Origin: a bacterium
Lineage (GTDB): Bacteria > Zhuqueibacterota > QNDG01 > JAGLOF01
Direction: 5' to 3'
Assembly (NCBI GenBank): GCA_023139105.1
Contig: JAGLOF010000043.1
Location: 1-61,604 of the forward strand
Length of the DNA: 61,604 nt
Shown piece by piece: positions 1 to 10,184 of the stretch (position 1 is the first letter of the stretch; each line of letters opens with the position of its first letter). The notes below the pieces were generated by a model that was not told the origin of the DNA, ran no database searches, and saw only the letters and a list, made by a program, of their open reading frames with translations. The position numbers and the translations under genes were made by a program.

Positions 1-86
1 CTGTAGATCCTGTTAATCCTGTCAGAAAAAAGGACTCTTACGGATGAAGTGTTGTACACTCACTCGATTCAACAGATACCTTAATA
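1..86. repeat. Window-edge fragment of a dispersed intergenic repeat
   Basis: The first 25 bases carry two tandem copies of an ATCCTGTTA-like unit, the same short module found at 14475-14492 and 51701-51727. The remaining bases up to the glycosyltransferase stop show no gene and no terminator that I can support. The element is cut by the window edge, so its full extent is unknown. Confidence 0.4.
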
Positions 87-1154
87 TCAGCTAAAACGGC
101 TCAGCATTTTTTTAACTATTTTAACAGGATCATGCTTTAATTTTACCCAGCCCTTGCCTATATCGGCCAGGGCTCTTCTTTTGCGTGAGGATTTAAGATA
201 GGGCTGTAAAGAAGTGGCAATAGTCCCCTTTTGAATATTTATAAATGGATGTTTGCCAAGAACAGCTTCAAAATCCGGCAAGAGCTGCACAGCCGTAGGC
301 ACACCCATGGCAAGAGACTCAAGACTGTTTATACCGTAACCCAGTTCACCTATATTATCAATAAAAATATCACAGGAAGCTTTGAGTTTTAGAGCTTCAG
401 GGTGTGATAAATTTTCAATAAGTACGATTTCAATAGGATGATCCGCTTTAAGACCTTCAAGTTCAGCAAGAATATAATCTGTCCCCTTTACTATTCTATT
501 GGTTGGAGCATGCCCAATACGAATAGTATCTGTGAGTTTTTTATCAGGTTTTGAATATGCCGATAAGCGAAAAGGGAAAAACAAGAATTCAGCGGCAGGA
601 TAGAGTAGAGAATGATCAAACTCTACTGTAAAACGTGCATCGGCTAGTTTATCAACAGAATCAATAATCCCTCTTGTTCTGAGATCGCTGCCACAATAAT
701 TAATTCCAATATAGTGACCCTGTTCTTTTAACTCTTTGGCAATCTTCCCACTCCGGAGAAACCCTGCTCCTCCATCAAAATAGATCAGATCGAAGCTATT
801 AATATCAATTTTTTCCAATGCTTTCCGGATTCTCGGTTCCCATAGATTGTCTCTTAGCTCGAATAATGCCTTTTTAAAACCGCTACCCGGATTCCAGACC
901 GGAGGGCCGTAAAGATCATTGCGCCGTTGGTTTGACATTTTATTGCTCTGTGATATTTTAAGCAATTTCTTCACTTTTGATGCAAATTCATCGCCGACAA
1001 ATGGCATATTCAGACAAATGGCACCATCATCAAATTGATGTTTGGTAGGATAAAGTGTCATCAAAGTACTGTCATGACCTAATTCTCGTTCTGCCCTGAC
1101 AAATGTTTCAGGAACACGTGCAAAATTTTCAACGGCAAAATGAAGTATCTTCAT
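87..1154 (-). CDS. Glycosyltransferase, GT-B type (group 1-like)
   Basis: A 355-residue protein with the layout of a GT-B sugar transferase: an N-terminal half that opens with a short hydrophobic strand (MKILHFAVENFAR) and a C-terminal half containing the GTDYILAELEGL, IEIVLIENL and GYGINSLESLAMGVP segments typical of the nucleotide-sugar-binding domain of GT4-like enzymes. The frame is open 11 codons further upstream, but the Met at 1154 fits the family start, so I chose it. No signal peptide or membrane segment is seen, so it should act in the cytosol or at the inner membrane face on a glycan precursor. It lies beyond the terminator that follows hslU and seems to be transcribed separately. 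Substrate cannot be told from sequence; a function in surface glycan or LPS assembly is inference. Confidence 0.75.
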   Translation of the reverse strand: MKILHFAVENFARVPETFVRAERELGHDSTLMTLYPTKHQFDDGAICLNMPFVGDEFASKVKKLLKISQSNKMSNQRRNDLYGPPVWNPGSGFKKALFELRDNLWEPRIRKALEKIDINSFDLIYFDGGAGFLRSGKIAKELKEQGHYIGINYCGSDLRTRGIIDSVDKLADARFTVEFDHSLLYPAAEFLFFPFRLSAYSKPDKKLTDTIRIGHAPTNRIVKGTDYILAELEGLKADHPIEIVLIENLSHPEALKLKASCDIFIDNIGELGYGINSLESLAMGVPTAVQLLPDFEAVLGKHPFINIQKGTIATSLQPYLKSSRKRRALADIGKGWVKLKHDPVKIVKKMLSRFS

Positions 1155-1200
1155 AATTAATCCAGAAAATTTAATTTGGGTGTACAAGTGTCGAAAACAG

Positions 1201-1232
1201 AAAAAAGCGGGCCCTGATATACGGTACCCGCA
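1201..1232 (-). terminator. Rho-independent terminator after hslU
   Basis: On the minus strand a GCGGG/CCCGC stem closes an irregular loop and is followed by six T residues. It stands about 70 bases after the hslU stop, at the end of the long Kdo/Lpt/HslUV operon. The stem is short, so strength is uncertain. Confidence 0.5.
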
Positions 1233-1302
1233 TTAATTCCACATCTATGATCATTTCTAAAAAGTTCGTCATTATTAGCAGGGACACCGAATACCTGAGT
1301 AA

Positions 1303-2736
1303 TTAAAGAATATATTTTGTTAAATCTTCATCTTCGACAATGTCTTTCAACCTTGTACGTACTTCCTCTGCCGTAACCTTGACAATTTTTATTTTGGGAT
1401 CAGGTAACTCATAGAGTACGTCTTCGAGTAATGTACTCATTATTGTATGAAGTCTGCGGGCACCAATATTTTCGGCTCTTTCATTTACCTCAGTTGCCAT
1501 AGACGCAATTTCTTTAATCGATCCTTTTGTGAAGGTAACTTTCACATTTTCAGTTGATAGTAAGGCGGTATATTGCTTAATAAGAGCGTTTTCCGGTTCA
1601 GTCAGAATGCGAATGAAATCTTCTGTAGTCAAGCTATTTAATTCAACACGTATGGGAAAACGTCCTTGAAGCTCAGGAATAAGATCAGAAGGCTTTGATA
1701 CATGAAAAGCACCAGAAGCAATAAAAAGAATATGATCTGTACGTACCATACCGTATTTTGTTGTTACTGTAGTCCCTTCCACTACCGGAAGAATGTCGCG
1801 CTGAACTCCTTCACGTGATACATCCGGACCGTGTCCATCCTCAGAAGAGGCAATCTTGTCAATTTCATCAAGAAAGACAATGCCTGATTCTTCAACACGA
1901 AGAATGGCCTCCCTAACAACTTTGTCCATATCAACCAATTTCTGTGCTTCTTCTTCAATTAGCACTTCTCTGGCTTCGGCTACAGTCATTTTACGTCTTT
2001 TATGTTTCTTTGGCATCATACCGCCAAATAGATCCTGCAGATTCATGCCCATCTCTTCAATACCGCCGGGGGTGAAGACTTGCAACATGGGAAACGCATC
2101 TGAAGAGCTTACACTCAATTCAATAGTACGCTCTTCGAGTTTACCGGTATCGAGTTGTTTTTTTAGTTTTTCACGGGTACGTTGATATCTTTCCTCAGAA
2201 TCATCAACAGCATCACTCTCAATCATTGTAAAAGATTCACCTTCGGTTATATCTACAGGCTTCTCAATCACCGGTTTAGGAAAAAGCAGATCAAGAATAC
2301 GCTCTTCTGCAAGTTTCTCGGCTTTTAAAATAACTGCGTCAGTCCATTCATCACGTACCATAGCTACGGCATAGTCAGTTAAATCTCTGATTATAGATTC
2401 AACATCCCTGCCTACATATCCAACTTCAGTAAATTTGGAGGCTTCAATTTTTATAAACGGTGCACCTGCCAAACGAGCAAGACGCCGGGCGATTTCTGTC
2501 TTTCCGACACCGGTAGGACCGATTAAAATGATATTATTCGGCATAATTTCATCACGCAGTTCGTCGGAAACCTGTTGCCGGCGCCAACGATTTCTCAATG
2601 CAATGGCAACCATTTTTTTAGCCTGATCCTGGCCAATTATATATTTATCCAGTTCAGCAACTATCTCTTTAGGTGTCTGTTGCCCCGGATCATATGTTTG
2701 TTCCGGCTTAAGAATGCTCTCAGCAGTATTTTTCAT
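1303..2736 (-). CDS. hslU: HslU, ATPase and unfoldase subunit of the HslUV protease
   Basis: AAA+ unfoldase that binds the HslV peptidase, unfolds substrates and feeds them into the HslV chamber in the cytosol. The Walker A motif GPTGVGKT is at residues 73-80, Walker B with FLDEID near 286-293, and the C-terminus LTKYIL matches the conserved tail that docks into HslV. The 477 residues exceed the about 443 of E. coli, mainly through an N-terminal extension of about 16 residues and a long acidic stretch in the I domain. The start overlaps the hslV stop in an ATGA arrangement, so the two are translationally coupled. It is the last gene of the operon and is followed by a terminator. Confidence 0.97.
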   Translation of the reverse strand: MKNTAESILKPEQTYDPGQQTPKEIVAELDKYIIGQDQAKKMVAIALRNRWRRQQVSDELRDEIMPNNIILIGPTGVGKTEIARRLARLAGAPFIKIEASKFTEVGYVGRDVESIIRDLTDYAVAMVRDEWTDAVILKAEKLAEERILDLLFPKPVIEKPVDITEGESFTMIESDAVDDSEERYQRTREKLKKQLDTGKLEERTIELSVSSSDAFPMLQVFTPGGIEEMGMNLQDLFGGMMPKKHKRRKMTVAEAREVLIEEEAQKLVDMDKVVREAILRVEESGIVFLDEIDKIASSEDGHGPDVSREGVQRDILPVVEGTTVTTKYGMVRTDHILFIASGAFHVSKPSDLIPELQGRFPIRVELNSLTTEDFIRILTEPENALIKQYTALLSTENVKVTFTKGSIKEIASMATEVNERAENIGARRLHTIMSTLLEDVLYELPDPKIKIVKVTAEEVRTRLKDIVEDEDLTKYIL

Positions 2737-3278
2737 AGTTCCTCAACAACAATTTTATCATTTGTGTAAATACAAATCTGGGAAGCCACTTTCAAAGATT
2801 CTTTTACAATATCAGCCGCACTCATCTTGGTATGTTTCATGAGTGCGCGTGCTGCGGCCTGAGCGTAAGGTCCACCTGAACCAATAGCCACTATATAATC
2901 ATCAGGTTGAATTATTTCTCCTGTACCGGAGATAATCAATGTATTGTCCTTATCGGCAACTGCCAATAAAGCCTCCAACTGACGAAGATACTTATCCATT
3001 CGCCACTCTTTTGTAAGCTCAACAGCAGCGCGATACATATTTCCGCCATACTGTTCAACATATTTTTCAAAACGATCAAAAAGAGTAAAGGCATCAGCAG
3101 CTGCACCGGCGAATCCGGTCAAAATGGTATCATCGTACATTTTGCGTACTTTACGGGCCTTTTCCTTCATTACTGTGTCACCAAAGGTAACCTGGCCGTC
3201 TCCGCCCATGGCTACCTCTTTACCCTTCTTGATACCCAGAATAGTAGTCGCCCTGATAATTGGTCGGCTATTACTCAT
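2733..3278 (-). CDS. hslV: HslV, proteasome-like peptidase subunit
   Basis: N-terminal threonine peptidase of the HslUV complex, related to the beta subunits of the 20S proteasome. The catalytic Thr should be residue 11, in [11 protein letters not shown], exposed after removal of a ten-residue leader. [35 protein letters not shown] and [13 protein letters not shown] are family signatures. Length 181 is normal. It begins on the base after the hflC stop and overlaps hslU by four bases, so hflK-hflC-hslV-hslU form one tightly packed proteolysis block. The close packing of membrane HflKC with HslUV recalls the hfq-hflX-hflK-hflC neighbourhood of proteobacteria, but hfq and hflX are absent here. 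Confidence 0.97.
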   Translation of the reverse strand: MSNSRPIIRATTILGIKKGKEVAMGGDGQVTFGDTVMKEKARKVRKMYDDTILTGFAGAAADAFTLFDRFEKYVEQYGGNMYRAAVELTKEWRMDKYLRQLEALLAVADKDNTLIISGTGEIIQPDDYIVAIGSGGPYAQAAARALMKHTKMSAADIVKESLKVASQICIYTNDKIVVEEL

Positions 3279-4208
3279 TTATTTCATCCTTTTAAGATAT
3301 TTGAAATAGTCTGAATCCGTAGAAAGTATTAATGTTGTAGAAGAATCTATCGTATTACGATATGTTTCAAGCGTTTTAGTAAAAGCATAGAATTCAGGAT
3401 CAGCACCATATGCACGGGCGTAGATACGAGCTGCCTGACCATCAGCTTTTCCTTGAATTTCCTGGGAAGTTTTATAGGCTCCGGACTCTATTCTACGCAG
3501 TTCCCGCTCTTTTTGACCACGAATTGCCGCACTACGTCCATCACCTTCCGAACGATATTTAGCAGCAATACGCTGACGCTCGGCAATCATACGTTCAAAT
3601 ACTTTCTGCTGGACTTCATCAACATAATTGACACGTTTAATTTTTACATCTTTGAGTTCTACACCAAACTCCAGTGTAATGGCCTGCGAGCGTTTTAGAA
3701 TTAGTTTTGCAATACTATCTCTACCTGCATGTATTGTAGGAATTTCAGTTGATGTCAAACCGACAAGCTCTTCCGATAATTCAAATTCACGATTTGAGGA
3801 GCGTACAATTTCAATTAAATCAAATTGAGCAATGGCATTTCTTGTTTCACCATCTACAATATCATCTATACGGGATTGAGCTCCACGTTCGTCACGTACA
3901 CGCTGAAAGAAAGTCAATGGGTCTGAAATTCGCCAGCGAGCATAAGTATCAATCCAGATAAACTTTTTATCTTTTGTTGGAATTTGATTTGCATCACCAT
4001 TCCACTCAAGCCAGCGTTTTTCAAAAATATTGGCCTTTTGAATAAAGGGAAGTTTGATTTTGAGACCTGGTTCTTGAATGGCCTTACCCATAGGTTCACC
4101 AAATTGAGTAATAATGATCTGATTAGTTTCTGAAACTACGTAAAACGTATCACTCATGAGTATGATTGCTAATACAGCAATAATGATTATCGGGGTTAGC
4201 TTTTTCAT
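3279..4208 (-). CDS. hflC: HflC, SPFH-domain membrane regulator of FtsH
   Basis: Band 7/SPFH protein that with HflK forms a large membrane cage which surrounds and regulates the FtsH protease. One N-terminal membrane segment lies at about residues 4-20, followed by the SPFH domain (VVSETNQIIITQFGEP), a KRVNYVDEVQQKVFERM segment and a charged helical region rich in Arg, Glu and Ala that forms the coiled coil. The C-terminal TDSDYFKYLK resembles the DSDFFRYMK end of known HflC. Its start shares one base with the hflK stop, so translation is coupled. Length 309 is normal. Confidence 0.93.
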   Translation of the reverse strand: MKKLTPIIIIAVLAIILMSDTFYVVSETNQIIITQFGEPMGKAIQEPGLKIKLPFIQKANIFEKRWLEWNGDANQIPTKDKKFIWIDTYARWRISDPLTFFQRVRDERGAQSRIDDIVDGETRNAIAQFDLIEIVRSSNREFELSEELVGLTSTEIPTIHAGRDSIAKLILKRSQAITLEFGVELKDVKIKRVNYVDEVQQKVFERMIAERQRIAAKYRSEGDGRSAAIRGQKERELRRIESGAYKTSQEIQGKADGQAARIYARAYGADPEFYAFTKTLETYRNTIDSSTTLILSTDSDYFKYLKRMK

Positions 4209-5200
4209 TATTTTGCCCCCTTTCCAAGGTTTAAAAGGGGAAGCACATTTGCACCCTTATCATCCATAATTATTTTATTTTTCAAAGCAGGCAGAATACC
4301 CTTCATTGCTTCCAGATACAGACGTTTTTTAGTCACCCTGGGAGCGCGGGCATATTCTTTATATATTGCTTCAAATTTTTTAACATCACCTTCAGCTTCA
4401 TTCACTCTGGCCATGGCATATCCCTCGGCAGCACTAATCATCTGTTCAGCCTCACCTTTTGCCTTGGGAATAGCGGCATTATATTCGGACCATGCCTCAT
4501 TTATCTTTCTTTCCTTCTCCTGAATTGATTGATTAACTTCATTGAAAGAAGGTTTAACAGGATCCGGTGGATTTACATCTTGAAAAATAAGCTGACTAAC
4601 TTCAATACCTATTTCATATAAATCACATAAGTCTTGAAGATTTTGTTTTGCCTCCATGGCAATACGTGAACGTCCAATTGTAATGACTTCATCTACTGAG
4701 TTATCTCCGACAATTTGCCGCACTACAGCCTCATTCATATAGCGGAATGTTGATTGTGCATTTCTCAGTTTGAAAAGGTATTTATACGGATCACGAATCT
4801 TGTATTGAACAATCCACTCAACCATGGCAACATTAAGGTCACCTGTGAGCATAATAGCTTCACGTACAGCATCACCGGTTTTCCGGTACTGTGTTCTTAT
4901 TCCGGCGGAAACAGTTCTAAAACCGAATTCCTGCTTTAGCTGACGCTGGATAGGTACTTTGATCAATGACTCAATACCGAGTGGAAGTTTTGCATGCAAT
5001 CCCGGATCTGTGGTGCGAACATACTTTCCAAAACGCATAACAACGCCTAATTCTTCGGGGCTGACCTGATATATCGATCCTGCCATAATAATGACTACTA
5101 CAAGTAAAGCCGCAATCCAACCAATAAGTTTAGGATTTAAGGCTGATGGCAATTCGACTTCTTCTCCACCAATATTTATGGTACGTTTGTGTGTTGCCAT
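4208..5200 (-). CDS. hflK: HflK, SPFH-domain membrane partner of HflC
   Basis: Partner of HflC in the FtsH-regulating membrane complex. A membrane segment at about residues 25-42 is followed by YQVSPEELGVVMRFGKY, the usual opening of the HflK SPFH domain, and then by a helical arm (QEKERKINEAWSEYNAAIPKAKGEAEQ). The N-terminus is short compared with E. coli HflK, lacking the Gly/Pro-rich leader. GGAGG stands before the ATG. FtsH itself is not in the window. The upstream neighbour is rpoN with a gap of 68 bases, the widest within the operon, so a secondary promoter is possible there but I see no convincing one. Confidence 0.92.
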   Translation of the reverse strand: MATHKRTINIGGEEVELPSALNPKLIGWIAALLVVVIIMAGSIYQVSPEELGVVMRFGKYVRTTDPGLHAKLPLGIESLIKVPIQRQLKQEFGFRTVSAGIRTQYRKTGDAVREAIMLTGDLNVAMVEWIVQYKIRDPYKYLFKLRNAQSTFRYMNEAVVRQIVGDNSVDEVITIGRSRIAMEAKQNLQDLCDLYEIGIEVSQLIFQDVNPPDPVKPSFNEVNQSIQEKERKINEAWSEYNAAIPKAKGEAEQMISAAEGYAMARVNEAEGDVKKFEAIYKEYARAPRVTKKRLYLEAMKGILPALKNKIIMDDKGANVLPLLNLGKGAK

Positions 5201-5268
5201 TACATCCTCCTCTAAAATAAAAAATTATGTCATCCATATAAACAGTCTGTCAGACATTTTCTTCAAAT

Positions 5269-6702
5269 CTATTCAATTTGGCGTCTAAGCCTGGCCACAG
5301 GAATCATCATTTGTTCACGATACTTTGCTACTGTTCGTCGAGCAACTTTAAATCCATCTTCAGCAAGGGATTCTGAGAGTGTTTGATCATTTAATGGTTT
5401 TTGATGATTTTCATTTTCTATCATTTTCTTAATTTTATCCTTGATCAATTTATTGGACACATCCTCTCCACTGAGAGTTTCCATTCTTTCGGAGAAAAAA
5501 AACTTCAGTTCATATACGCCAAAGTCAGTCTGCACATATTTACCATTTGTTACGCGGCTGACAGTTGAAATGTCCAGGCTGACATCTTCGGCAATATCTT
5601 TAAGAATCATGGGGCGCAAATGTTCTTTGCCTTTCTCAAAAAATGCACGCTGATGATTTAAAATAGATTCCATGACGCGCTGAATTGTTGAACGGCGTTG
5701 ATAAATGGAATTTATAAGCCATCTTGCCGACTCAAGACGTTGACGTATATAATCACGCGTCTCTTTGCCTACAGCTTTTTTATCCTTTAATAAACGTTTA
5801 TAACTCTCGTTAATACGTAATCTGGGTATGTTCCAGTCATTAAGTGAAATAGTGAAATGTCCATCCACCTTTTCAATTAATACATCGGGAATGATATAAT
5901 TTTCTGCTTCAAAAACATAACGCTCGCCGGGTTTGGGATTAAGTTTTGAGACAACTTCCATCATTCGTTTTACTTCATAGAGTTCAACATCCATTTTTTT
6001 GGAAATTTTCTCAAACCTCTTGTTAGAAAAATCAACAAAACATTCTTCCAGCATTTGAATGGCATTATCATCAGGGTCATCAGATTCTCTCAGCTGAATG
6101 AGAAGACAATTCTGTAGATCACGAGCGGCAATGCCGGGAGGATCGAAAGTTTGAATAACTTTTAACACAATTTCTATCTCTTCAACTTCTGCACTTATGT
6201 TTTCTGAGATGATTTCAAGGGGACATGCAAGATAACCCATATCATCGATACACCATAAAATGTACTCTCCAATGAGTTTTTGTTCATCATTGAGAGGTGC
6301 AAGGTATAGTTGCTCAATTATGTGATCCATCAAGGTAACAGGTGCTGGCTCAGGCCTGTCAATTTCATCTTCAACATGTTCTTTAGGCGTCCGTACCTCA
6401 TAGTTGTCTTCATCATTGATAATTGAATCCCAGTCAACTTCAAGATCCTCAGCTGAATCCTTATCTACCTCCTCCTCCTCCTCCTCTTCTTCTTCCTCTT
6501 CCTTCTGCTTCAACTCTTCCAGTTCAGCCTGTGTCAAATCCTCTTCAAGATCAGTATCCAGCTCCAGAAGCGGATTAATTTCCAATTCCTGCTTAATACG
6601 CTGTTCAAGGCGCAATACAGGAAGTTGAAGTAAGGTAGAAAGCAAAACCTGCTGCGGACTCTGCTTTTGCTGGAGCATCAATCTTTGACTAATTTGAACC
6701 AT
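5269..6702 (-). CDS. rpoN: RpoN, RNA polymerase sigma-54 factor
   Basis: Alternative sigma factor that directs RNA polymerase to -24/-12 promoters and needs an AAA+ activator. Region I at the N-terminus is Gln/Leu-rich (LMLQQKQSPQQVLLSTLLQL). Region II contains a run of about eleven Glu residues near position 70, an unusually pure acidic linker. The core-binding and DNA-binding domains follow, with the helix-turn-helix around ISTVSRVTNGKYV and the RpoN box ARRTVAKYRE at 454-463. All regions are complete in 477 residues. The position directly after lptB repeats a widespread lptA-lptB-rpoN order known from many Gram-negative bacteria. No hpf, ptsN or rapZ follows; hflK does. Confidence 0.97.
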   Translation of the reverse strand: MVQISQRLMLQQKQSPQQVLLSTLLQLPVLRLEQRIKQELEINPLLELDTDLEEDLTQAELEELKQKEEEEEEEEEEEVDKDSAEDLEVDWDSIINDEDNYEVRTPKEHVEDEIDRPEPAPVTLMDHIIEQLYLAPLNDEQKLIGEYILWCIDDMGYLACPLEIISENISAEVEEIEIVLKVIQTFDPPGIAARDLQNCLLIQLRESDDPDDNAIQMLEECFVDFSNKRFEKISKKMDVELYEVKRMMEVVSKLNPKPGERYVFEAENYIIPDVLIEKVDGHFTISLNDWNIPRLRINESYKRLLKDKKAVGKETRDYIRQRLESARWLINSIYQRRSTIQRVMESILNHQRAFFEKGKEHLRPMILKDIAEDVSLDISTVSRVTNGKYVQTDFGVYELKFFFSERMETLSGEDVSNKLIKDKIKKMIENENHQKPLNDQTLSESLAEDGFKVARRTVAKYREQMMIPVARLRRQIE

Positions 6703-6734
6703 AGTGTATTCCTGTTTTCAGTATAGCTGAATTA

Positions 6735-7490
6735 TTAATAACGGTCTAGTTTGAATTGAGAGCCAAGATAGATCTTTTTTGCTTCTTCATCATTGGCTAA
6801 TTCTTCGGATGTACCTGTTTTTAAAATGCGTCCTTCATAGAGTAAATAAGCCCTGTCAGTAATTGACAAGGTTTCATGTACATTATGGTCTGTAATCAAA
6901 ACGCCTATTCCACGATCTATTAAGTGTCTTACATTATTTTGAATATCTTCAACGGCAATAGGGTCTATTCCTGCAAATGGTTCATCTAAAAGTATGAACT
7001 TTGGTTGAGTTACTAATGCTCGAGCAATTTCAACACGACGCCGTTCTCCGCCTGAAAGAGTATATGCTTTTTGTTTCCTGACTTTTGTAACAGAAAATTC
7101 TTCCAGTAACTGTTCCATCCGTTCTTTTCTCTCGGTTTTAGATAAAGGCAGAGTTTCACAAATGGCCATAATATTTTCTTCAACGGTCAATTTTCTGAAT
7201 ATAGATGGTTCCTGGCAGAGATAACCAATACCCATTCGGGCTCGTTTATACATAGGTAACTTTGAAATATCAGTATCGTCGTAATGGATTGAACCTGAAT
7301 TAGGCCTTATCATGCCTGTTATCATGTTAAATGTAGTAGTTTTACCGGCACCATTAGGGCCCAGTAAACCAACGACCTCTCCCTGATGAACATCAATGGA
7401 GACCTCATTAACAACCTTTCGACCGCGATATATTTTAACCAGCTTATCAGCTTTAATAGAATTATCCGGTATTGACTGTGGTTGAATCAG
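6735..7490 (-). CDS. lptB: LptB, ATPase of the LPS export ABC transporter (non-AUG start)
   Basis: Cytoplasmic ATPase that powers LPS extraction from the inner membrane by LptFG. The first ATG in frame (7325) cannot be the start because it falls after the Walker A motif. Reading upstream in the same frame gives [16 protein letters not shown] and a normal N-terminus, [15 protein letters not shown], up to an in-frame TAA at 7494-7496. No ATG, GTG or TTG occurs in that stretch. AAGGAG at 7498-7503 lies seven bases before a CTG (7490) and ten before an ATT (7487), so one of these should be used. Signature motif [15 protein letters not shown] and [13 protein letters not shown] are present. The gene overlaps lptA by 29 bases. 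LptF, LptG and LptD are outside the window. Confidence 0.9.
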   Translation of the reverse strand: MIQPQSIPDNSIKADKLVKIYRGRKVVNEVSIDVHQGEVVGLLGPNGAGKTTTFNMITGMIRPNSGSIHYDDTDISKLPMYKRARMGIGYLCQEPSIFRKLTVEENIMAICETLPLSKTERKERMEQLLEEFSVTKVRKQKAYTLSGGERRRVEIARALVTQPKFILLDEPFAGIDPIAVEDIQNNVRHLIDRGIGVLITDHNVHETLSITDRAYLLYEGRILKTGTSEELANDEEAKKIYLGSQFKLDRY

Positions 7491-8583
7491 CTTTTATCTC
7501 CTTTTTTAGAGGAATAAATTTTCCCGTTGAAGTTCCTGGATCACTAAAGACTTTTAATCTGAATAATTTCTTAGTCTTAAAATATAGTTTAATTCGGTCT
7601 CCGGTAAAAGTGTTTTCTCCCGGAGTATCATCTGTATCGGAAATATTATAAATACTAGTAGCCTGACCTATTATTTCAACCTGCCGCAATGAATCTACAG
7701 TAGATGTAATTATTATCTCTCTTCCTGTCATCTTTCCTGCATTCAGTGAATCATGAGATATTACATGGGCATTGCCCGTTAAATGACCGGATGTCAATCT
7801 GCTTCCTTCAAGTGTTATATCAATCGTATCAGCATATAACTCCTGGTCTTCCTGGTAGATTACCGGCATATCAAGAAGTAATAGTCTTCCGTCTTCAACC
7901 CAATACTCTGCATGACTGCAATATGCTTTAAGCTTTCCCTGAATTATACGGACACTATCCTTTATTAAAACTTTCTGCTCATCTCCCCATATCTCCATTG
8001 TCTTACCCCATACAAACATTGTATCCCGGGAGACACTGTCTACTTTTGAAAGCATGGGTGCACCTGAAATCTTACCATATTTGATTTTTCTATCATAAAA
8101 CACAGTTTCTCCACATAAAACAGCCAATTCAATATAATCAGTAAGTATAACATTGCCTTGAGCCAGTATTTGTGAAGATTCCTGTTTGTAGTGTACGCGC
8201 CGTGCATTTAAAATTTGATTTGCCGTATTTACTATTACATGACCATAAGCCGTTTCTTCATGACATATGCCGTCATAATCTACAAAATCAGCATAAAGAG
8301 AACGTTCCGGCTCTTTAATTATTACATTTTTTTGAAGAAAAGCTTTCTGTTCTTTAGAAATAAAACGTGCCTTCTCACAACGTAATGTGGTTTCACCTTG
8401 CTGAAGTAAGATATTACCCGATATCCGGTAGACTTCATTGTTATTTTTACCGGTAATAATAACTTTATCAGCATGCTGTAATTTCAATCTAGGCCGAAGA
8501 GTATCTTCAATTGTTGTTTGAGCAATTATTCCAACAGACCATGACAAAAAAAGGCTGCTACATATTAAATCCACTAATTTCAT
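7462..8583 (-). CDS. lptA: LptA/OstA-like LPS-transport protein of the periplasm
   Basis: OstA-fold protein expected to form the beta-jellyroll bridge that carries LPS between inner and outer membrane. A signal peptide covers about residues 1-22 (ending near IIAQ). The rest is repeated short beta strands such as [33 protein letters not shown] and [11 protein letters not shown], which is the LptA/LptD N-terminal pattern. With 373 residues it is twice the length of E. coli LptA (185), so it may span more of the periplasm alone, or combine two OstA units. No beta-barrel is present, which argues against LptD. Its ATG overlaps the lptC stop by four bases. Confidence 0.82.
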   Translation of the reverse strand: MKLVDLICSSLFLSWSVGIIAQTTIEDTLRPRLKLQHADKVIITGKNNNEVYRISGNILLQQGETTLRCEKARFISKEQKAFLQKNVIIKEPERSLYADFVDYDGICHEETAYGHVIVNTANQILNARRVHYKQESSQILAQGNVILTDYIELAVLCGETVFYDRKIKYGKISGAPMLSKVDSVSRDTMFVWGKTMEIWGDEQKVLIKDSVRIIQGKLKAYCSHAEYWVEDGRLLLLDMPVIYQEDQELYADTIDITLEGSRLTSGHLTGNAHVISHDSLNAGKMTGREIIITSTVDSLRQVEIIGQATSIYNISDTDDTPGENTFTGDRIKLYFKTKKLFRLKVFSDPGTSTGKFIPLKKEIKADSTTVNTG

Positions 8584-9209
8584 TGAATACCTGTTGTATC
8601 ATTTTTCACCACATTTTCCGATTTGGCATTTTCATTTAGATTCGTAATATCAATGTGCCGATTAAAATGAATACGTGGTTTAAAAAATATTCTATGAGTC
8701 AAATCTGCATTGGATTCAAAACCTATACTCCATAGTGTATCGGAATCCGGTGTGATCATCATCACCAGCGTATCAGAAAATATTTTTTCCAAGGCAGCAT
8801 CATACTCAATACGCTCAGTCTTCATTACAAAACCACTATCAGATACAACAAGCACATTTCCACGCCCTATGACTTCCTCAGTCTCCTCTTCATATTCACC
8901 GGCATCTGCAGTAAGTCTGGACGAGTGTTGTCCGTTATTATCAAAAAAATCTACTTGAACACCCTGGTCAAAATAAGATTGTGATTCCCCTTCGTATTTC
9001 ACCATGTGTCCATAACGCAATATGGCCTGTTTATCCCCTGCCTTTGTAACTATAATGTGTGAATCCCATATTTCCTGTATCACAATACGTTGTTGTGCGG
9101 TATTCTCAGTCTCAACAGGTTCTTGTTGCTTGCTGCAACCAGGCACTATAAGTGCCAGCAAAAACAAAAAAAGCAATGTTGATATTAATCTAAAATTTGT
9201 ATTAAGCAT
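8580..9209 (-). CDS. lptC: LptC, LPS export protein, predicted lipoprotein
   Basis: Periplasmic partner of the LptBFG transporter that hands LPS to LptA. The N-terminus is a hydrophobic segment ending in LIVPGC with Cys at residue 25, a plausible lipobox, so the protein may be lipid-anchored instead of held by a transmembrane helix as in E. coli. The body contains GVQVDFFDNNGQHSSRLTADAGEY and GRGNVLVVSDSGFVMKTERIEYD, which match the LptC/YrbK pattern. It begins on the base next to the kdsD stop and ends within the lptA start. Confidence 0.85.
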   Translation of the reverse strand: MLNTNFRLISTLLFLFLLALIVPGCSKQQEPVETENTAQQRIVIQEIWDSHIIVTKAGDKQAILRYGHMVKYEGESQSYFDQGVQVDFFDNNGQHSSRLTADAGEYEEETEEVIGRGNVLVVSDSGFVMKTERIEYDAALEKIFSDTLVMMITPDSDTLWSIGFESNADLTHRIFFKPRIHFNRHIDITNLNENAKSENVVKNDTTGIQ

Positions 9210-10169
9210 CTATGCTACACCGGCTTTTAAGATGTCGTGTACATGTACCATGCCTATAGGATATTTAAGGTCATCAAGTACAATCAATTGATTAATACTG
9301 TATTGTTCCATAATATGCAGTGCTTTAGCTGCCAGCATTCCTGTTGATATACACTTGGGGGTGTCACACATAATATCTGCAGCCTGAAGATCCCATAGAT
9401 TATTATGTGTCTCCATAAAACGGCGCAGATCACCATCGGTAATTACGCCTGCTAGTTTGTTATCCGGAGACATTACACATGTTGCTCCCGTTCTCTTTGA
9501 ACTTATCTGTAATATTGCAGCAGGCATGGGCGTATCCAGTTGAACTCTAGCTACATCATCACCCGAACGCATAATGTCATCTACTCTAAGCAGTAACTTA
9601 CGACCTATTGACCCTCCAGGATGATATTGCGCAAACTCTTCCATTGAGAAACCATGTTCCTGAAAAAGTGCAAGTGCCAATGCATCACCCATTACCAATG
9701 TCGCAGTTGTGCTTGATGTGGGTACAAAATCAAAAGGGCAAGCCTCTTCCTTAACACTTATATCCAGAACAACATCGGATCTTACAGCCATCTCTGAGTG
9801 TGTGTTTCCGGTCATGGCAATAATGGGAACTCCCTGCCTTTTAAACATAGGTATTAATTGAAGGATTTCTTCGGTATTGCCACTCTTGGATATACAAATG
9901 ACAGCATCATCATGTAAAACCGCTCCAACATCACCATGAAGACCTTCTGCGGCATGCAGAAAAAGTGCCGCAGTACCTGTACTTGTCATGGTTGCAGCAA
10001 TTTTTTGTGCAATTAACCCTGACTTGCCCAAACCAACAACAACCACTCTACCTTTACAGTTAAAAAGAATATCAACGGCTTTTTGAAAATTATCATCGAT
10101 ACGTTCTTCCAAGGCAAGTATTGCTTCGCCTTCAATGCGTATAACTTGTCTACCTCTTTCAATGCTCAT
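9210..10169 (-). CDS. kdsD: KdsD, arabinose-5-phosphate isomerase
   Basis: Converts ribulose 5-phosphate to arabinose 5-phosphate, the first committed step to Kdo. An N-terminal SIS sugar-isomerase domain (about 25-165, with VVVGLGKSGLIAQKIAATM and ISKSGNTEEILQL) is followed by two CBS domains (about 195-319, including TGATCVMSPDNKLAGVITDGDLRR). Length 319 is typical. Sits between kdsC and lptC with 15 and 0 bases of spacing. This gene order, kdsD-kdsC-lptC-lptA-lptB-rpoN, is a classical one. Confidence 0.96.
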   Translation of the reverse strand: MSIERGRQVIRIEGEAILALEERIDDNFQKAVDILFNCKGRVVVVGLGKSGLIAQKIAATMTSTGTAALFLHAAEGLHGDVGAVLHDDAVICISKSGNTEEILQLIPMFKRQGVPIIAMTGNTHSEMAVRSDVVLDISVKEEACPFDFVPTSSTTATLVMGDALALALFQEHGFSMEEFAQYHPGGSIGRKLLLRVDDIMRSGDDVARVQLDTPMPAAILQISSKRTGATCVMSPDNKLAGVITDGDLRRFMETHNNLWDLQAADIMCDTPKCISTGMLAAKALHIMEQYSINQLIVLDDLKYPIGMVHVHDILKAGVA

Positions 10170-10184
10170 TATAAACCTAAAATA

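Noticed and set aside
6404..6628. Ser-rich 74-residue frame on the plus strand
   Set aside because: It is the antisense of the poly-Glu linker of rpoN; low complexity alone keeps it open.
6735..7325. lptB starting at the ATG at 7325
   Set aside because: This would remove the Walker A motif and give an inactive ATPase; the upstream frame restores it.
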